Assembly: GCF_018555685.1 (NCBI RefSeq)
Contig: NZ_JAFLWW010000003.1
Location: 434,001 to 498,000 of the forward strand
DNA: 64,000 nt
Direction: 5' to 3'
DNA from: Aminobacter anthyllidis
GTDB taxonomy: Bacteria > Pseudomonadota > Alphaproteobacteria > Rhizobiales > Rhizobiaceae
Below the pieces are notes generated by a model that saw only the letters and a list, made by a program, of their open reading frames with translations, did no database searches and was not told the DNA's origin. This document shows, piece by piece, positions 34,831-46,100 of this stretch. Position numbers and translations under genes: made by a program. Each line of letters opens with the position of its first letter. Position 1 is the first letter of the stretch.

Positions 34831-36486
34831 TTATGCCTGCTTGTCGAGCCAGACCTTATGGAAGTCGTGCTCGTTGGTCGGATGCATGCCGTGGTTCATC
34901 ACATATTTGGCGGAGTGGTTGAACAGCGACCGCCAGTAGGACTGGATCAGGATGCCGGAGTCCTGAAGAATCTGCTCGAGATCCTTCATCAGCAGCTTGC
35001 GCTTCTCGACATCGGGCTGCGCCGTGGCTTCGGTCAGCTTCTTGTCGAAGTCCGGATTGGCGAATGCGCTTTCGTTCCAGGCTTCGCCGGACTTGTAGCC
35101 GAGCACCAGGATCTGCACGCCGAGCGGGCGCATGTTCCAGGTGGTCATCGAGAACGGATACTTGGTCCAGTCGTTCCAGAAGGTCGAGCCCGGAAGCACG
35201 GTGCGCTTGACCTTGATGCCGGCCTCGCGGATCTGCGCGGCAATGGCGTCGCCGGTGTTCTTGTGCCAGTCCTCGTCGGTGGTGATGAGGTCGTGCTCGA
35301 AGTCCGCGTGACCCGACTCCTCCATCAGCTTCTTGGCGCCGGCGGCGTCGCGGGTCTTCTTCGGCAGCTCGACATACTCCGGGTGGATCGGCGCGACATG
35401 GTGGTTTTCCGCCACCGTGCCACGGCCGCCATAACCGAGCTGCAGCACGGTCGCGTTGTCGACCGCCATCTGCATGGCGTTGCGAACCTTCTGGTTCTCG
35501 TAAGGCTTGTTGTTGACGTTGAAGCGCGCAACGATCGTCGCGGCGGTCACGACCTCAGACTTCACCAGGCCAAGACCGTCGAGGATATCGACATAGTCGG
35601 CGACGGTTTCGTAGTTGGTGTCGACTTCGCCCGCCTCGAAGGCGTTGACGGCTGCGGACGGATCGGGACCGTAGTCGATGAACTCGACGCCATCGAGATA
35701 GGCTTCGCCGCCCCACCACTTGCCGTTCTCACGCCGCTTGAGCACGGCCTTGGAGCCGACATCGTAGGAGACCAGCTCGAAAGGCCCGGTGCCGATGGGA
35801 TGGCTGACAAGGTTGGAGCCGTTCTTTTCGAAGTCGCGGTGGACGATGATACCAGGATAGTCCGACACGCCGGGAATGAAGGTGATGTCGGGCGCCGGGA
35901 ACTTGATCGCGATGGTGTAGTCGTCGACCTTGGTGATGGCGCCTTCCTTGGCCTTCTTCGTCGCCGGATCGACAAGCGCGCCCATGCGGGCGGCCATCGA
36001 GTTGCCTTCAGCCGCACTGTCGCACCAGCGCAGCAGGTTGAACATGACGTCGTCGGCGTTGAACTCGTCGCCGTTGTTCCAGGTCACGCCCTTGCGCACG
36101 TTGAGCTTGTATTCGGTGGCGTCGTCGTTGATTTCCCAGCTTTCGAGCAGGGCCGGCTCGAAGGTGAAGGTGCGGGTGTATTTGACCAGCGGCTCGAGGA
36201 ACTGGCGCGTGACGTTGGCCATCTCCGGCCAGTCATAGCTGCGCGGATCCTTCTGATCCTTCACGAACATCGAAACGCGGATGACGCCACCCTTCTTGGG
36301 CTCCTGGGCCAGGGCCTCGGTCGGCGCCGCCAACCCCAGCATGCCGTAGGCCATTGCCGTCGTGGCACCGAAAGCGCTCGCCAGGGCCAGAAACTCGCGA
36401 CGGTCCATCTCGCCGGACCCGGCGCTTTTCGCCAGCTCACGGATGTGGCCGGGAACAAGATCAGAGTTGCTCTTGTAGAATGTCAT
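34831..36486 (-). CDS. ABC transporter substrate-binding protein, family 5 (peptide type)
   Basis: 551 residues from the ATG at 36486 with GGGAGACGGAA upstream. A twin-arginine-like signal ([16 protein letters not shown], about residues 27-42) follows an unusual 25-residue N-terminal leader, so Tat export is likely. The mature part has SBP_bac_5 features: [36 protein letters not shown] and [14 protein letters not shown]. It binds a peptide or other small solute in the periplasm and delivers it to the permeases. First gene of a four-gene operon; ligand unknown. Confidence 0.92.
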   Translation of the reverse strand: MTFYKSNSDLVPGHIRELAKSAGSGEMDRREFLALASAFGATTAMAYGMLGLAAPTEALAQEPKKGGVIRVSMFVKDQKDPRSYDWPEMANVTRQFLEPLVKYTRTFTFEPALLESWEINDDATEYKLNVRKGVTWNNGDEFNADDVMFNLLRWCDSAAEGNSMAARMGALVDPATKKAKEGAITKVDDYTIAIKFPAPDITFIPGVSDYPGIIVHRDFEKNGSNLVSHPIGTGPFELVSYDVGSKAVLKRRENGKWWGGEAYLDGVEFIDYGPDPSAAVNAFEAGEVDTNYETVADYVDILDGLGLVKSEVVTAATIVARFNVNNKPYENQKVRNAMQMAVDNATVLQLGYGGRGTVAENHHVAPIHPEYVELPKKTRDAAGAKKLMEESGHADFEHDLITTDEDWHKNTGDAIAAQIREAGIKVKRTVLPGSTFWNDWTKYPFSMTTWNMRPLGVQILVLGYKSGEAWNESAFANPDFDKKLTEATAQPDVEKRKLLMKDLEQILQDSGILIQSYWRSLFNHSAKYVMNHGMHPTNEHDFHKVWLDKQA

Positions 36487-36506
36487 TTCCGTCTCCCATT
36501 GAAGCT

Positions 36507-36516
36507 GTAACGTTAC
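36507..36516. promoter_or_regulatory. LacI-like palindrome upstream of the SBP
   Basis: GTAACGTTAC is a perfect 10-bp dyad with a central CG, extended to TGGTAACGTTACAG, 20 nt before the SBP start. LacI-family operators typically have this kind of CG-centred dyad. No LacI gene is in view. Confidence 0.4.
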
Positions 36517-36759
36517 CATTTCGCATCCGATTGCCGTTGTCAAAACGGTCGGATGTCATCGTTCCCATGGGTAAGTTTGCAATTTTGGGAGGTGGGCAGT
36601 TCGCGTGATAGCGACAGAGTTGGCGCAAAAATGGTAGTGCGCAGCGGATTCGTCGGAATCTTCGCCCCAAGCTAATATGCCGGGTCCCGACAACCTACGG
36701 CAGTACCACGACAGATCGCCTGATATGTCAGTGCGGGGGTTACTGCAGCGGCAGTCCGC

Positions 36760-39700
36760 TCAGTATTCCTTCTCGTAGAAGATGCCGCCCTTGGCCTCGC
36801 CGGCGTCGGTGGCCTGGCCGCGCAGCTTGACGCCACGGCCGACATTGAGATCGATCGTCGCCTTGCCGGACCCGGGCTGGTCGCCAGCCTCGATCGACAG
36901 ATAGGTGCGGTCGTTCAGATACTTGCCGACGGCAACCGAGGTGTCGCCCTGCTCGTTGGTCTTGATGTCGAGGTCGTCGACGCCGAGCGTCGCGCGCAGG
37001 CTCGACAAGAGCGATGTGGAGCCGCCGATACCGGCCATCTGGGCGGCGGCGTCGGCGAGCTGGGCGATCTGCAGCGGCGAGAGGTTCGACATCGAACGGC
37101 CGAAGATCAGCCGCGCCAGCACTTCGTCTTCAGGCAATGCCGGCACCGAGGAGAAGGCGAATTTCGGATTGTTGGCCTCGCCCGTAATGCCGATCGTGAC
37201 GGTGGCATCGCCGGCGGTCGTCTCGGCGGCAAAGTTGATCGTCGGCACCAGCGAGCCGGAGAAGCCGACGGAGCCCCGGGTGAAGTTGAGCCGCTTGCCG
37301 AGAATGGACAGGCGCCCCCGGCGCAGCGTGAATTCGCCAACGGCCTGCGGCGACGCGGACGATCCCGACAGGCGCAGCGTGCCGCCGAGTTCGGCGTCGA
37401 GGCCCCGGCCCTGGACGAAGATCTGGTTGGGTGCATTGACGGTGACATCGAGCATCAGCGCGCCGCTGCCGCCGCTCGCCTTGGCCGGCGGGCGCATCGC
37501 CTCCTGCTGGGCGACGACCGCCTTGGGCGCGTTCTTGTGCTTGACGTCGACGGCGGTCAAAGCGCCCGGGAATTTTTCCGGGATGCTGATGACGGTGCGG
37601 GCAAGGTTGATCGTTCCCGACAGCACCGGCGCCGAAACCAGCGGGCCCTTGATGGCGATGTCGCCGCCGAGATTGGCGGTGACGACCCGACCATCGGTAT
37701 AGCGGCCGTCGGTCAGCTTGATGGCGATATCAGCCGGGAAGCCCTGCGCGGCATTGGTGCCGACCGTGCCACTGGCAGTCAGCGAACCGCCGGTCGACAG
37801 AGCGCCTGTCAGCCGGTTGATGCGGGCAACGCCGGCGGCGATGCCGACATCAAGATTGATGTCGTTGATGGCGATGCCCGACTGGGCGATCAAAAGCCGT
37901 GCGCCGGAAGCGCGAATGCTGCCGCCGATGACCGGCGACGTGGCGGGGCCGCGCACCTGGACATTGACGTCAGCCGACCCACTCAGCGCCATGCCCTGTG
38001 CGGCGAGCGTGCGGCCGAGGAAGGAGAATGGCACGGGACCCGCGAAATTGAGGTCGAGCGCGACCGGCTTGGCGTCGGTGACGACGGTGCCGCCGCCCTT
38101 CAGCGCCAGGCCCGCCCCCTCGCTGATCGTCGACTGGAAGGTGAGCTTGCCGCCGGCAAAGGTGCCGGTAGAACCGATGTTCATGGCGCCGAAGCCAGCG
38201 CCCGTGGTCTGCGAGGTTGCCGCCCCCGCGACCTTGAGGTCGTAGCCGACGGTCGGGTTGGCGGCGGCGCCCGACACCTTGACCGTACCCGAAATGGAAC
38301 CAGCGGCACCGAGGCCGGGCGAGAAGGAGTTGGCAAGCGAAGCCGGCACGTTAGCCAGCGTGGCGTTGAGATTGAGCGCAGAGCCGGCGGTGCCGGAGAC
38401 GGTCGCCGTGCCGCCGCCGAGATTGAGCGTAAGCTTCTCGAGCGTCGTCGTGCCGCCAGCAATTGAGACCGTCGTCGGGCGCGCGATGGCAGCCTTGATG
38501 CCGCGCATGACGGCTTCGCCCGAGGCGAGTTCGATGGTCGTGGTGCCGCCTGCCAGCTTGACGCGGCCTGCCGCCTTGGCCGGGATATCGGCGACGGTGG
38601 CGCCGCCGGAGAAACCGGTCCATTCGCCATCGCGCTTGAGATCGACTGATATGCCCGAGATGACCGTCTTGCCCGAGGTCACCGACTTGGCCTTGATCGT
38701 GCCCGAGATCGCCGGCGCCTTGAGATAGTTGAGGATGTCGGCGTTGATGGAAACGTCGCTGGCTGAGAGATCGCCGCGCTTGAGCGAAGCCGTGCCCACC
38801 TCGACGGTCGCCTGCGGGACATCGCCGGAACGGGTGAAGTTAATCGTGCCGCGCAGATCACCTTCAGCTTTCTCAAGCGCGAGTGCTGCGAGCGGACCGA
38901 TGTCGGGCATGTCGATGTTGACGGTGCCGAGCGGGGCGAAATCCTGGTCGAGGACAAGGTCGCCGGATAGTTTGTTTTCGCCCAGCGACAGGGACAGGCC
39001 CTTGATCTGGCGCTTGCCGTCGGCAGTGGCGAGCACGGCACTGCCCTGAAGCGGCTGGCCGGCGACGTTGCCAGTGAGCGCGACATTGGCGGCCGGGTTG
39101 GCCTGGTCGATCTTGCCGGTCGCCTTCAGGCTGAGGCCGGTGATCTCTCGGGCCGCCGCCTCGATGCGATCGCTGGTGACGGTGAGCGAAATGTCGGGCG
39201 CGGTGCGCGCGCCCTTGGCGGTCAGCGCGAAGTCGACCGAGCCCTTGGCATCCTTGGACAGCAACGAGATGTCGGCGAAGGACCCCTTGAGGTCGGCGTC
39301 GACATCGGTGCCCTTGATCCGCGCCGTGCCGCTGGCGGTCAGCGCGCCGGAGGTGAACTCGATGGCATTGGCGGCGAAGCTGCCTTCGGCGTCGCGGCTG
39401 GCGGTGGCGGAAAACTGGGTACGCTCGGCGAGCGCGAGGCGGACGGCGGCGGGCAGTGCTGTGGAGGCGACATCGGCCTTGACGCCGAGTTCAAGCGACA
39501 GGTCGGCCAGGTTGAGCTTGGCGTTGAGCGAGCCGTTGAGCGTATCGCTGCGGATCGTGCCTTCATCGACGACGACCTGATCCTTGCCGATGGAGCCTAT
39601 CATGTCGACCGCGACACGGCCGGCGACAAGCGGCGCGAGCGTCGCGACATCGGTCTTGAGTTCGGCAACACCGAGCTTGATCGACAGCGGGCCGCTGCGG

Positions 39701-40932
39701 TTGGCGATGTCGAAGCTGTCGGAATGAGCGGAGGCAGCAATGTCGCGCAGCTCGGTGTTGCCGGCGATGACCGACAGCAGCGAGGCGCTGAAATCGACGG
39801 CCGGCACCTTGCCGTCGCCGAAGGCGCGCAGGCTTGCAGCATTGATGGCAACGGTGACCGGCTGGGCATCGCTGCCCAAGCTCAGCACGATCGGGCCCTC
39901 ATTGGCCTTGACGTCGAGCGACAGGTCGGCGGCACCTTCCGGATTGAGCGAGCCGGCGGCATTGGCGGTCAGCGCGCTGCTGGCGACGGTCGCGCGCTCG
40001 ATGTCGACGCCACCGGTCACAGTCCTTGTTCCTGCGATGTCGAAAGTGGTGTTGCCGGCGAGCAGCGGCTTCAGCGCGGCGGGCAGGAAATCCTCGAACG
40101 CGCCGTCGCCCTTGGCCGAAATGACATTGCCGTTGTCGGTCAGCTGGTGGGTGCCGGAAATGCGGGTGACGACCTTGCCGTCGACGGCGAAGGTGCCGTT
40201 GCCGCTCCAGTTGGCGGCAGGCCCCTCGCCCGAAACGACGAGTTCGACCGCCGGCTGGTTGGGCAGATTGAGCAGATTGGCGATGATGCCACCGGCGGGC
40301 TCTGAGGCGCGGATGTTCAGCGCGATGCGGTTGTCGGCAGGCGCGAACGCGATGTCGGCATCGACGACGCCCTGCTTGCCGTCACTGCGCGAGACGTTGA
40401 GCCTGGTCTCGATGCCGAGCGGCGAACGGTCGGCGTGAACCATGCCCTTGGCGGCAAGCTCGGCGATGCCGGTGCCGGCCAGCGCTTCGCCAAGCGCGAT
40501 CTCGGGCAGCTCGATCTGCTTGATGTCAATCGAAACCGGCAGCGAAAAGCCGCCCGTGTTCTCTTTCTTTGTGCCACCCTGCGGCAGGCGGGCGACCTCG
40601 ATGCGGTCGGCGGCAACCCTGTCGGCACGGAAAGTGCGCGACAAAAGCGCCAGTGGCGACCAGTCGACGGCAACGCCACGCAAGGCGAGCCAGGCGCCCT
40701 GGCTGTCTTCGATCACCACGTTGTCGAGCCTGAGATTGCCCGACCAGATGCCGCCCAGCCCGCTCAGCCGGATCTTCTGGTCCGGCGTCGAGGCAACGCT
40801 GGAAATCAGCCCGGCTAGGTTTTCGCGGCCCTTCGCGGTCAGCGTGAAGACGGCGGTGGCGCCGATGACGAAGGCCAGAACGACCAGCACCGCGATACGG
40901 AGGATGCGCAGGATTTTCTTCAGCATAACCAT
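36760..40932 (-). CDS. tamB: Translocation and assembly module protein TamB
   Basis: 1390 residues. A single N-terminal membrane anchor (about 9-33, IAVLVVLAFVIGATAVFTL) is followed by a very long beta-rich periplasmic region of AsmA/TamB repeats and a C-terminal DUF490/TamB domain (GGTLRLSGSSASPQAVGEFT, LPEDEVLARLIFGRSMSNLS) ending in EKEY. TamB spans the periplasm from the inner membrane to TamA, and is implicated in outer-membrane protein insertion and phospholipid transport. It begins 5 nt after the tamA stop, so the two form an operon. Longer than E. coli TamB (1259), as common in alphaproteobacteria. Confidence 0.95.
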   Translation of the reverse strand: MVMLKKILRILRIAVLVVLAFVIGATAVFTLTAKGRENLAGLISSVASTPDQKIRLSGLGGIWSGNLRLDNVVIEDSQGAWLALRGVAVDWSPLALLSRTFRADRVAADRIEVARLPQGGTKKENTGGFSLPVSIDIKQIELPEIALGEALAGTGIAELAAKGMVHADRSPLGIETRLNVSRSDGKQGVVDADIAFAPADNRIALNIRASEPAGGIIANLLNLPNQPAVELVVSGEGPAANWSGNGTFAVDGKVVTRISGTHQLTDNGNVISAKGDGAFEDFLPAALKPLLAGNTTFDIAGTRTVTGGVDIERATVASSALTANAAGSLNPEGAADLSLDVKANEGPIVLSLGSDAQPVTVAINAASLRAFGDGKVPAVDFSASLLSVIAGNTELRDIAASAHSDSFDIANRSGPLSIKLGVAELKTDVATLAPLVAGRVAVDMIGSIGKDQVVVDEGTIRSDTLNGSLNAKLNLADLSLELGVKADVASTALPAAVRLALAERTQFSATASRDAEGSFAANAIEFTSGALTASGTARIKGTDVDADLKGSFADISLLSKDAKGSVDFALTAKGARTAPDISLTVTSDRIEAAAREITGLSLKATGKIDQANPAANVALTGNVAGQPLQGSAVLATADGKRQIKGLSLSLGENKLSGDLVLDQDFAPLGTVNIDMPDIGPLAALALEKAEGDLRGTINFTRSGDVPQATVEVGTASLKRGDLSASDVSINADILNYLKAPAISGTIKAKSVTSGKTVISGISVDLKRDGEWTGFSGGATVADIPAKAAGRVKLAGGTTTIELASGEAVMRGIKAAIARPTTVSIAGGTTTLEKLTLNLGGGTATVSGTAGSALNLNATLANVPASLANSFSPGLGAAGSISGTVKVSGAAANPTVGYDLKVAGAATSQTTGAGFGAMNIGSTGTFAGGKLTFQSTISEGAGLALKGGGTVVTDAKPVALDLNFAGPVPFSFLGRTLAAQGMALSGSADVNVQVRGPATSPVIGGSIRASGARLLIAQSGIAINDINLDVGIAAGVARINRLTGALSTGGSLTASGTVGTNAAQGFPADIAIKLTDGRYTDGRVVTANLGGDIAIKGPLVSAPVLSGTINLARTVISIPEKFPGALTAVDVKHKNAPKAVVAQQEAMRPPAKASGGSGALMLDVTVNAPNQIFVQGRGLDAELGGTLRLSGSSASPQAVGEFTLRRGRLSILGKRLNFTRGSVGFSGSLVPTINFAAETTAGDATVTIGITGEANNPKFAFSSVPALPEDEVLARLIFGRSMSNLSPLQIAQLADAAAQMAGIGGSTSLLSSLRATLGVDDLDIKTNEQGDTSVAVGKYLNDRTYLSIEAGDQPGSGKATIDLNVGRGVKLRGQATDAGEAKGGIFYEKEY

Positions 40933-40937
40933 CGCAA

Positions 40938-42872
40938 TCAGAACGCCTGGCCGACGCCGGCGTAGAAGCCGTAGCTCGGATCGCCGGGGCCGGGATTGAG
41001 CGGCACGGCGACGTCGACGCGCAGCGGGCCGAACGGCGTAAGATAGCGGACGCCAATGCCGGCGCCGACCTTCACGGCGCCGAAATCGGGGAACTGCTTG
41101 GCGGAGACGGTGCCGGCGTCGATGAAGGGCACGATGCCGATCTTGTCATTGAAGGCGTAGCGGATCTCGACCGAGGTCTCGGCATAGGACAGACCGCCCG
41201 TCGGCTTGCCGCCGATCTCGGGGCCGATGCCCTGATAGGCATAGCCGCGTACCGAGCCGCCGCCGCCGGAGTAGAAGCGCCTGTCGGCCGGCACGTCGTC
41301 GAGGCCCGCGCCGAGGATCGAGCCCATGGCGACGCGGCCGGCGAGCACGAAGCGGTTCTGGTCGCCGAGGCCGTAATAGGCCGAGCCCTCGCCCTTGAGC
41401 TTGACGAAGGCGTTGCCATTCAGCGCGTCATAGGTCGGCTCGATATAGGCAAGGGCCCGGAAGCCGCGTGTCGGGTTGAGCTTGTCGTCGCGGTTGTCGA
41501 AGGCATATTGCAGCGGCGTCGAGACCAGCAGGTAGCGCTTGCCCTCAGGGTTGAGCGCGTCCTCGATGTCGGAATAGTCGACGGCGAGCGCGGCCGAGAC
41601 GGTCTGCCGCCTGTCCAGCTCGTAGGAAATGCCGGTGTTGCCCTTGACCGAGAAGATGTCATAGGCGTCGGGGTGCTCGAACGACACCTTGGCGTTGGCA
41701 AAGAACTTCGAGGCCGGCCCGATGACGCCGGGCTTTTCGAACATGATGCCGGCGTTGTAGTTGAGCTTGCTCAGTTCAGTGGTGTCGCTGATGCGGCCGA
41801 TCGAGCCGCTGATGCGCAGCTTTTCGGCACGCCCGAACAGGTTGCGGTGGCCCCAGTAGCCTTCGAAGCCGGCGCCTTCCGTATTGGAGAAAGTGGCGCC
41901 GGCGCCGAAATAGCGCATCTTGCGCTCGCTGACGCGGACATCGATGGGGATCTCGCCGGCCGGGTTGAGGGCAAGCGCCTCGTTGATCGACACCGAGCTG
42001 AACACTTCGAGCGCAAGCAGACGGTTGCGCGCCTCGTCGATTTCCTTGGGCGAATATTGCCGGCCGCGTTCGAGGCCGGTCATGTAGACGGTGAAGTCGC
42101 GGTCGACGGCCTCGGTGCCTTCGACCGTCGTTTCGCCATAACCGGCGATCGGGCCGGCGGCGACGTCGAGGGTGACGTCGAGCGTGGTGGTGGCGTGGTC
42201 GGCGACGATGGTGCGGCTGGTCACCTTGGCGAGCGGCCTGCCCTCTTCCTTGAGCGCGCGCACGATGCCGGCCTCGGCCTTCAAGATGGCGTCCGAGGCG
42301 GCATTGCCGCCGGCGATCAGGCCGAAATCGGCGCCCCGGATGTTGGCGGCGTCGCCCTTGAGCACGACGTCGCCGAGCGTGAACATCGAGCCGGGCTGGA
42401 CCGTGACGCTGACGGGGATTGGCTGCGGCCCGTCGAACACGGCGTCGGGCGCGAGATCGTCGAGGTTCTTGCCGGCAATGGAAATGTTGACGACGCCGTC
42501 ATAGTGCGCCTTGGAAAACAGCGCCGCGACGAGGCGCTCGCGGTCGTTGCGCGCCTTGGCGAGCAGGCCGAGCGAGCCCGACACCGGCCGCTCCTCCTCG
42601 CCCTTGAGCAGCGAGGCGTTTTCGATCGCCTTGCGCAGGTCGTCGTCAGTGGTGTCGACTTCGAAGGTGACGGCATAGTCGAGCGGGTCGACGACGTCGG
42701 CGTCGTCTTCCTTCGACGAGCCCCACAGCCTGATTCCGAAGATTTCAAAGGCGGCCGCCTTGTGCGTTTCAACGGCAAGGATGGTAGAAGACAAAGCAAG
42801 CGCAACCGCCGCGCGCGGAAGCGCACGGGCGAACGTTGGTCTGTCGAATCCACGCAAACGCCGCACAAACAT
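40938..42872 (-). CDS. tamA: Translocation and assembly module protein TamA (Omp85 family)
   Basis: 644 residues from the ATG at 42872 (a TTG one codon earlier also opens the frame). A signal peptide with a long basic n-region (cleavage near AAAFEIF) precedes POTRA repeats (about 60-280) and a 16-strand barrel. The barrel loop motif GGGGSVRGYAYQGIGPE is the VRGY lid-lock motif of Omp85 proteins, and the chain ends in the aromatic C-terminal beta-signal (GFYAGVGQAF). It is the outer-membrane partner of TamB. Confidence 0.95.
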   Translation of the reverse strand: MFVRRLRGFDRPTFARALPRAAVALALSSTILAVETHKAAAFEIFGIRLWGSSKEDDADVVDPLDYAVTFEVDTTDDDLRKAIENASLLKGEEERPVSGSLGLLAKARNDRERLVAALFSKAHYDGVVNISIAGKNLDDLAPDAVFDGPQPIPVSVTVQPGSMFTLGDVVLKGDAANIRGADFGLIAGGNAASDAILKAEAGIVRALKEEGRPLAKVTSRTIVADHATTTLDVTLDVAAGPIAGYGETTVEGTEAVDRDFTVYMTGLERGRQYSPKEIDEARNRLLALEVFSSVSINEALALNPAGEIPIDVRVSERKMRYFGAGATFSNTEGAGFEGYWGHRNLFGRAEKLRISGSIGRISDTTELSKLNYNAGIMFEKPGVIGPASKFFANAKVSFEHPDAYDIFSVKGNTGISYELDRRQTVSAALAVDYSDIEDALNPEGKRYLLVSTPLQYAFDNRDDKLNPTRGFRALAYIEPTYDALNGNAFVKLKGEGSAYYGLGDQNRFVLAGRVAMGSILGAGLDDVPADRRFYSGGGGSVRGYAYQGIGPEIGGKPTGGLSYAETSVEIRYAFNDKIGIVPFIDAGTVSAKQFPDFGAVKVGAGIGVRYLTPFGPLRVDVAVPLNPGPGDPSYGFYAGVGQAF

Positions 42873-43090
42873 CAAGCCAAGGTAACTCCCAATCCTAAAA
42901 TTGGAATGAAGTTTCTGGCATTTCGTAAAGCAGCCACATTCGATATGTCAGAATTCATTGGGCAAATGAGCGACAGCCGGGCCAGGGATTCGGGTGTTGT
43001 CATCGGAGCGATCCGCATGGTCGGGCAATATCATGCACAGCGTCCAAGACAAGTATTAACGTAGCAGGCCAGGCCTGCGCGGCTGCAGTA

Positions 43091-43117
43091 TTGACTGGAC
43101 TGTGGCAAGCTTAGCAT
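43091..43117 (+). promoter_or_regulatory. Candidate promoter for alpha-2-macroglobulin gene
   Basis: TTGACT (43091-43096) and TAGCAT (43112-43117) flank a 15-nt spacer 42 nt before the start. The spacer is shorter than ideal, so the call is weak. Confidence 0.3.
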
Positions 43118-43158
43118 GTCGTCTTGAGCGACGATCAGGGTGGTGGAGGGATTTGACG

Positions 43159-46100
43159 ATGCGTGCGGTGCGGGCTTTTCCGGTATTCGTTCTTCTCGTT
43201 CTGGCCGCGGCATTCGGGCTGGCCAACACATTCGAGGCGGCGGCGGTCGAAGCCCGGCGCGTCGTGACGACCGAAAACTCGGATTATTTCGGTTTTGACC
43301 TGCGCTCGGAGCAGAATGTCAGCCTCGACCAGTGCCAGACCTCGTGCCTGGGCGACCAGTCGTGCCGCGCCTTCACCTACAACACCAAGGCGAAATGGTG
43401 CTTCCTCAAATCCGATTTCGCCGTCATCAAGCCGTTCACCGGCGCGGTTGCCGGCAAGGTCGTGCCGGTCAGCGGTGAAGCAGACATCGGCGCGCCGGCC
43501 GAACTCACGTTCTTTCCGGCCTCAATGGTCGAGGAAGCCCGCCAGTTCCGCAGCGGACTGACCACCAACACTGTCGTCGATCCGGCGCTCGGCCTCGCCG
43601 CGCTGATTGATGCCGGCGAACAGGCACTCTTGGGCGGCGACAGCCGAACGGCGATGCAGAAATTCCGCGCCGCAGCGATCATCCTGCCCGACGACGCCGC
43701 GATCTGGACGCGCCTCGCCCGCGCCACGCCGACAGTTTCGCCGATCAATGGCGAAGAAACCGCCTCCCTGCAGCGCGACACGACGTCGACAGCCTACAAC
43801 GCTTATCTTTTGTCGCGCTCGGCCAGCGGCCGCGCAGAAACCCTGGCACTTCTGGCGCGCGGTCTCGACAAGCGCGACATGTTCCGCCCCTCGCTGCAGG
43901 CCTATGAGGCGAGCCTGGCACTCGACAATTCGGCCTCCGTCCGCGCCGAATACGAGGACCTGAAAGCGCGAAAGGGCTTCCGCGTCGTCGAGCACACCAT
44001 CGACGCCGACACCACCTCGCCGCGCGTCTGCGCCCAGTTCTCCGAGGCGCTGGTCAAGACGGGCGTCGACTACGCGCCGTTCGTCACCATCGACGACGCG
44101 GCGCCGAAGAGTGTCGAGGCCAAGGACCAGCAGATCTGCGTCGAAGGCCTGCAGCATGGCCAGCATTACCGCGTCACCTTCCGCTCCGGCCTGCCGGCAG
44201 CACTCGGCGAGGTGCTGGAAGCCCCTGTCGTGCTCTCGGTCTATGTCCAGGATCGTGGCCAGTCGGCGCGTTTCACCGGCGACAGCTTCGTTTTGCCGTC
44301 GACCGCCCGCCGCGGCATCCCTGTTGTCACAGTCAACATGGAAGCCGCCAATATGAAGCTTTACCGCATCGGCGACCGTTCGCTGGCGCAGCTGCTCTCC
44401 GGCTACCAGTTCCTGCGCCAGCTCGACGGCTATGATCTCTCCAGCATCTCCGACCAGATGGGCGAGCCGGTCTGGGAAGGCCAGCTGGCGATCACCAACG
44501 AGCTCAACAAGGAAGTGACGACCTCCTTCCCGGTCGACGAAGCGCTGCCGAGCCGCAAGCCCGGCGTCTATGTGCTGACCGCCCAGCCGGTCGACGACAA
44601 GAGCGACACCTGGGCGACCAAGGCGACACAGTGGTTCGTCGTCTCCGACATCGGGCTGTCGACCTACACCGGCCAGGACGGGCTCAACGTGTTCGCCCGC
44701 TCGCTCGGCTCGGCCAAGCCGATCGCCGACGCGGAGCTGACGCTGCTTGCCCGCAACAACGAGATCCTGGGCACCGGCAAGACCGATGCCGAAGGCCGCG
44801 CCACCTTCAATCCCGGCCTGACCCGTGGCGAAGGCGGCCTGGCACCAGCCGTGCTGATGGCCAAGCAGGGCGACGCCGATTTCGTCTTCCTCGACATGAC
44901 AAGGGCCGGCTTCGACCTCTCCGACCGTGGCGTCACCGGCCGTGCCGCACCCGGCGCCCTCGACGTCTATGCCTGGACCGAGCGCGGCATCTACCGCGTC
45001 GGCGAGACAGTTCACGCAGCGGCATTGGCGCGCGATGACACCGCCAAGGGCGTCGACAATTTGCCGCTGACCTTCATCTTCACCCGCCCCGATGGTGTCG
45101 AGGATCGACGCGTCGTCAGCCAGGGCGGCAATGCAGGCGGCCATGCCGTCGACCTGTCGCTGTCCTCCGCCGCCATGCGCGGCACCTGGACGCTGGCCAT
45201 CCACACCGACCCCAAGCAGCCGGCGGTGTCGAGCCAGATGTTTTTGGTCGAGGATTTCGTGCCCGACCGCATCGAATTCACGCTGACCTCCGACCGCAAC
45301 GAGATCGCGGCGGGCGAGACCACAGAGGCCACCGTCGACGGCCGCTTCCTCTATGGCGCACCGGCCGCGGGCCTGGCGCTCGAAGGCGAGCTGACGCTGT
45401 CGACCAAGCGCCAGTGGGACAGCTTCAAGGGCTATTATTTCGGTCTCGCCGACGAACAGGAAGGCGAAGCCACGCGCATTCCGCTGACCGACATGCCGGT
45501 GGTCGGCGATGACGGCAAGGCAACCTTCCCCGTTTCTGTCGACCAGCTGCCGTCGACGACGCGGCTGGTCAACGCCGCGCTGACTGTGCGCATGCGCGAG
45601 ACTGGCGGCCGCGCCGTCGAGGAAAAGCTCGACATCGGCATCCGTCCGCAGGCGACGATGATCGGCATCCGCCCCGACTTTTCGGGCGAGGAAGTGCCGC
45701 AGGGCGGCACCGCCAAGTTCAGCCTGATCGCGGCTGAACCCGGTGGCCAGCGCGCCGAGCTCAAGGGCGCGCAATGGTCGCTGGTCAAGGTCGAGCGGAA
45801 CTACCAGTGGTACCGCTCCGGCAATAGCTGGAATTACGAGCCGGTGACCTTCACCAAGTCGGTCGCGACCGGCCAGGTCGATCTCACCGCCGATGCCGAA
45901 GCGACAGTTTCGCTGCCCGTCGACTGGGGTCGCTACCGCCTTGAAGTCGAGACAGCCGATCCGACTGGGCCGGCAACCAGCTACGAGTTCGACGCCGGCT
46001 GGTACGTCTCGGCAACCTCGACCGAAACGCCCGACGGCCTCGAAGTGGCGCTCGACAAGGAAGCCTACAAGGCAGGCGAAGTGGCCAAGCTCCAGGTTTC

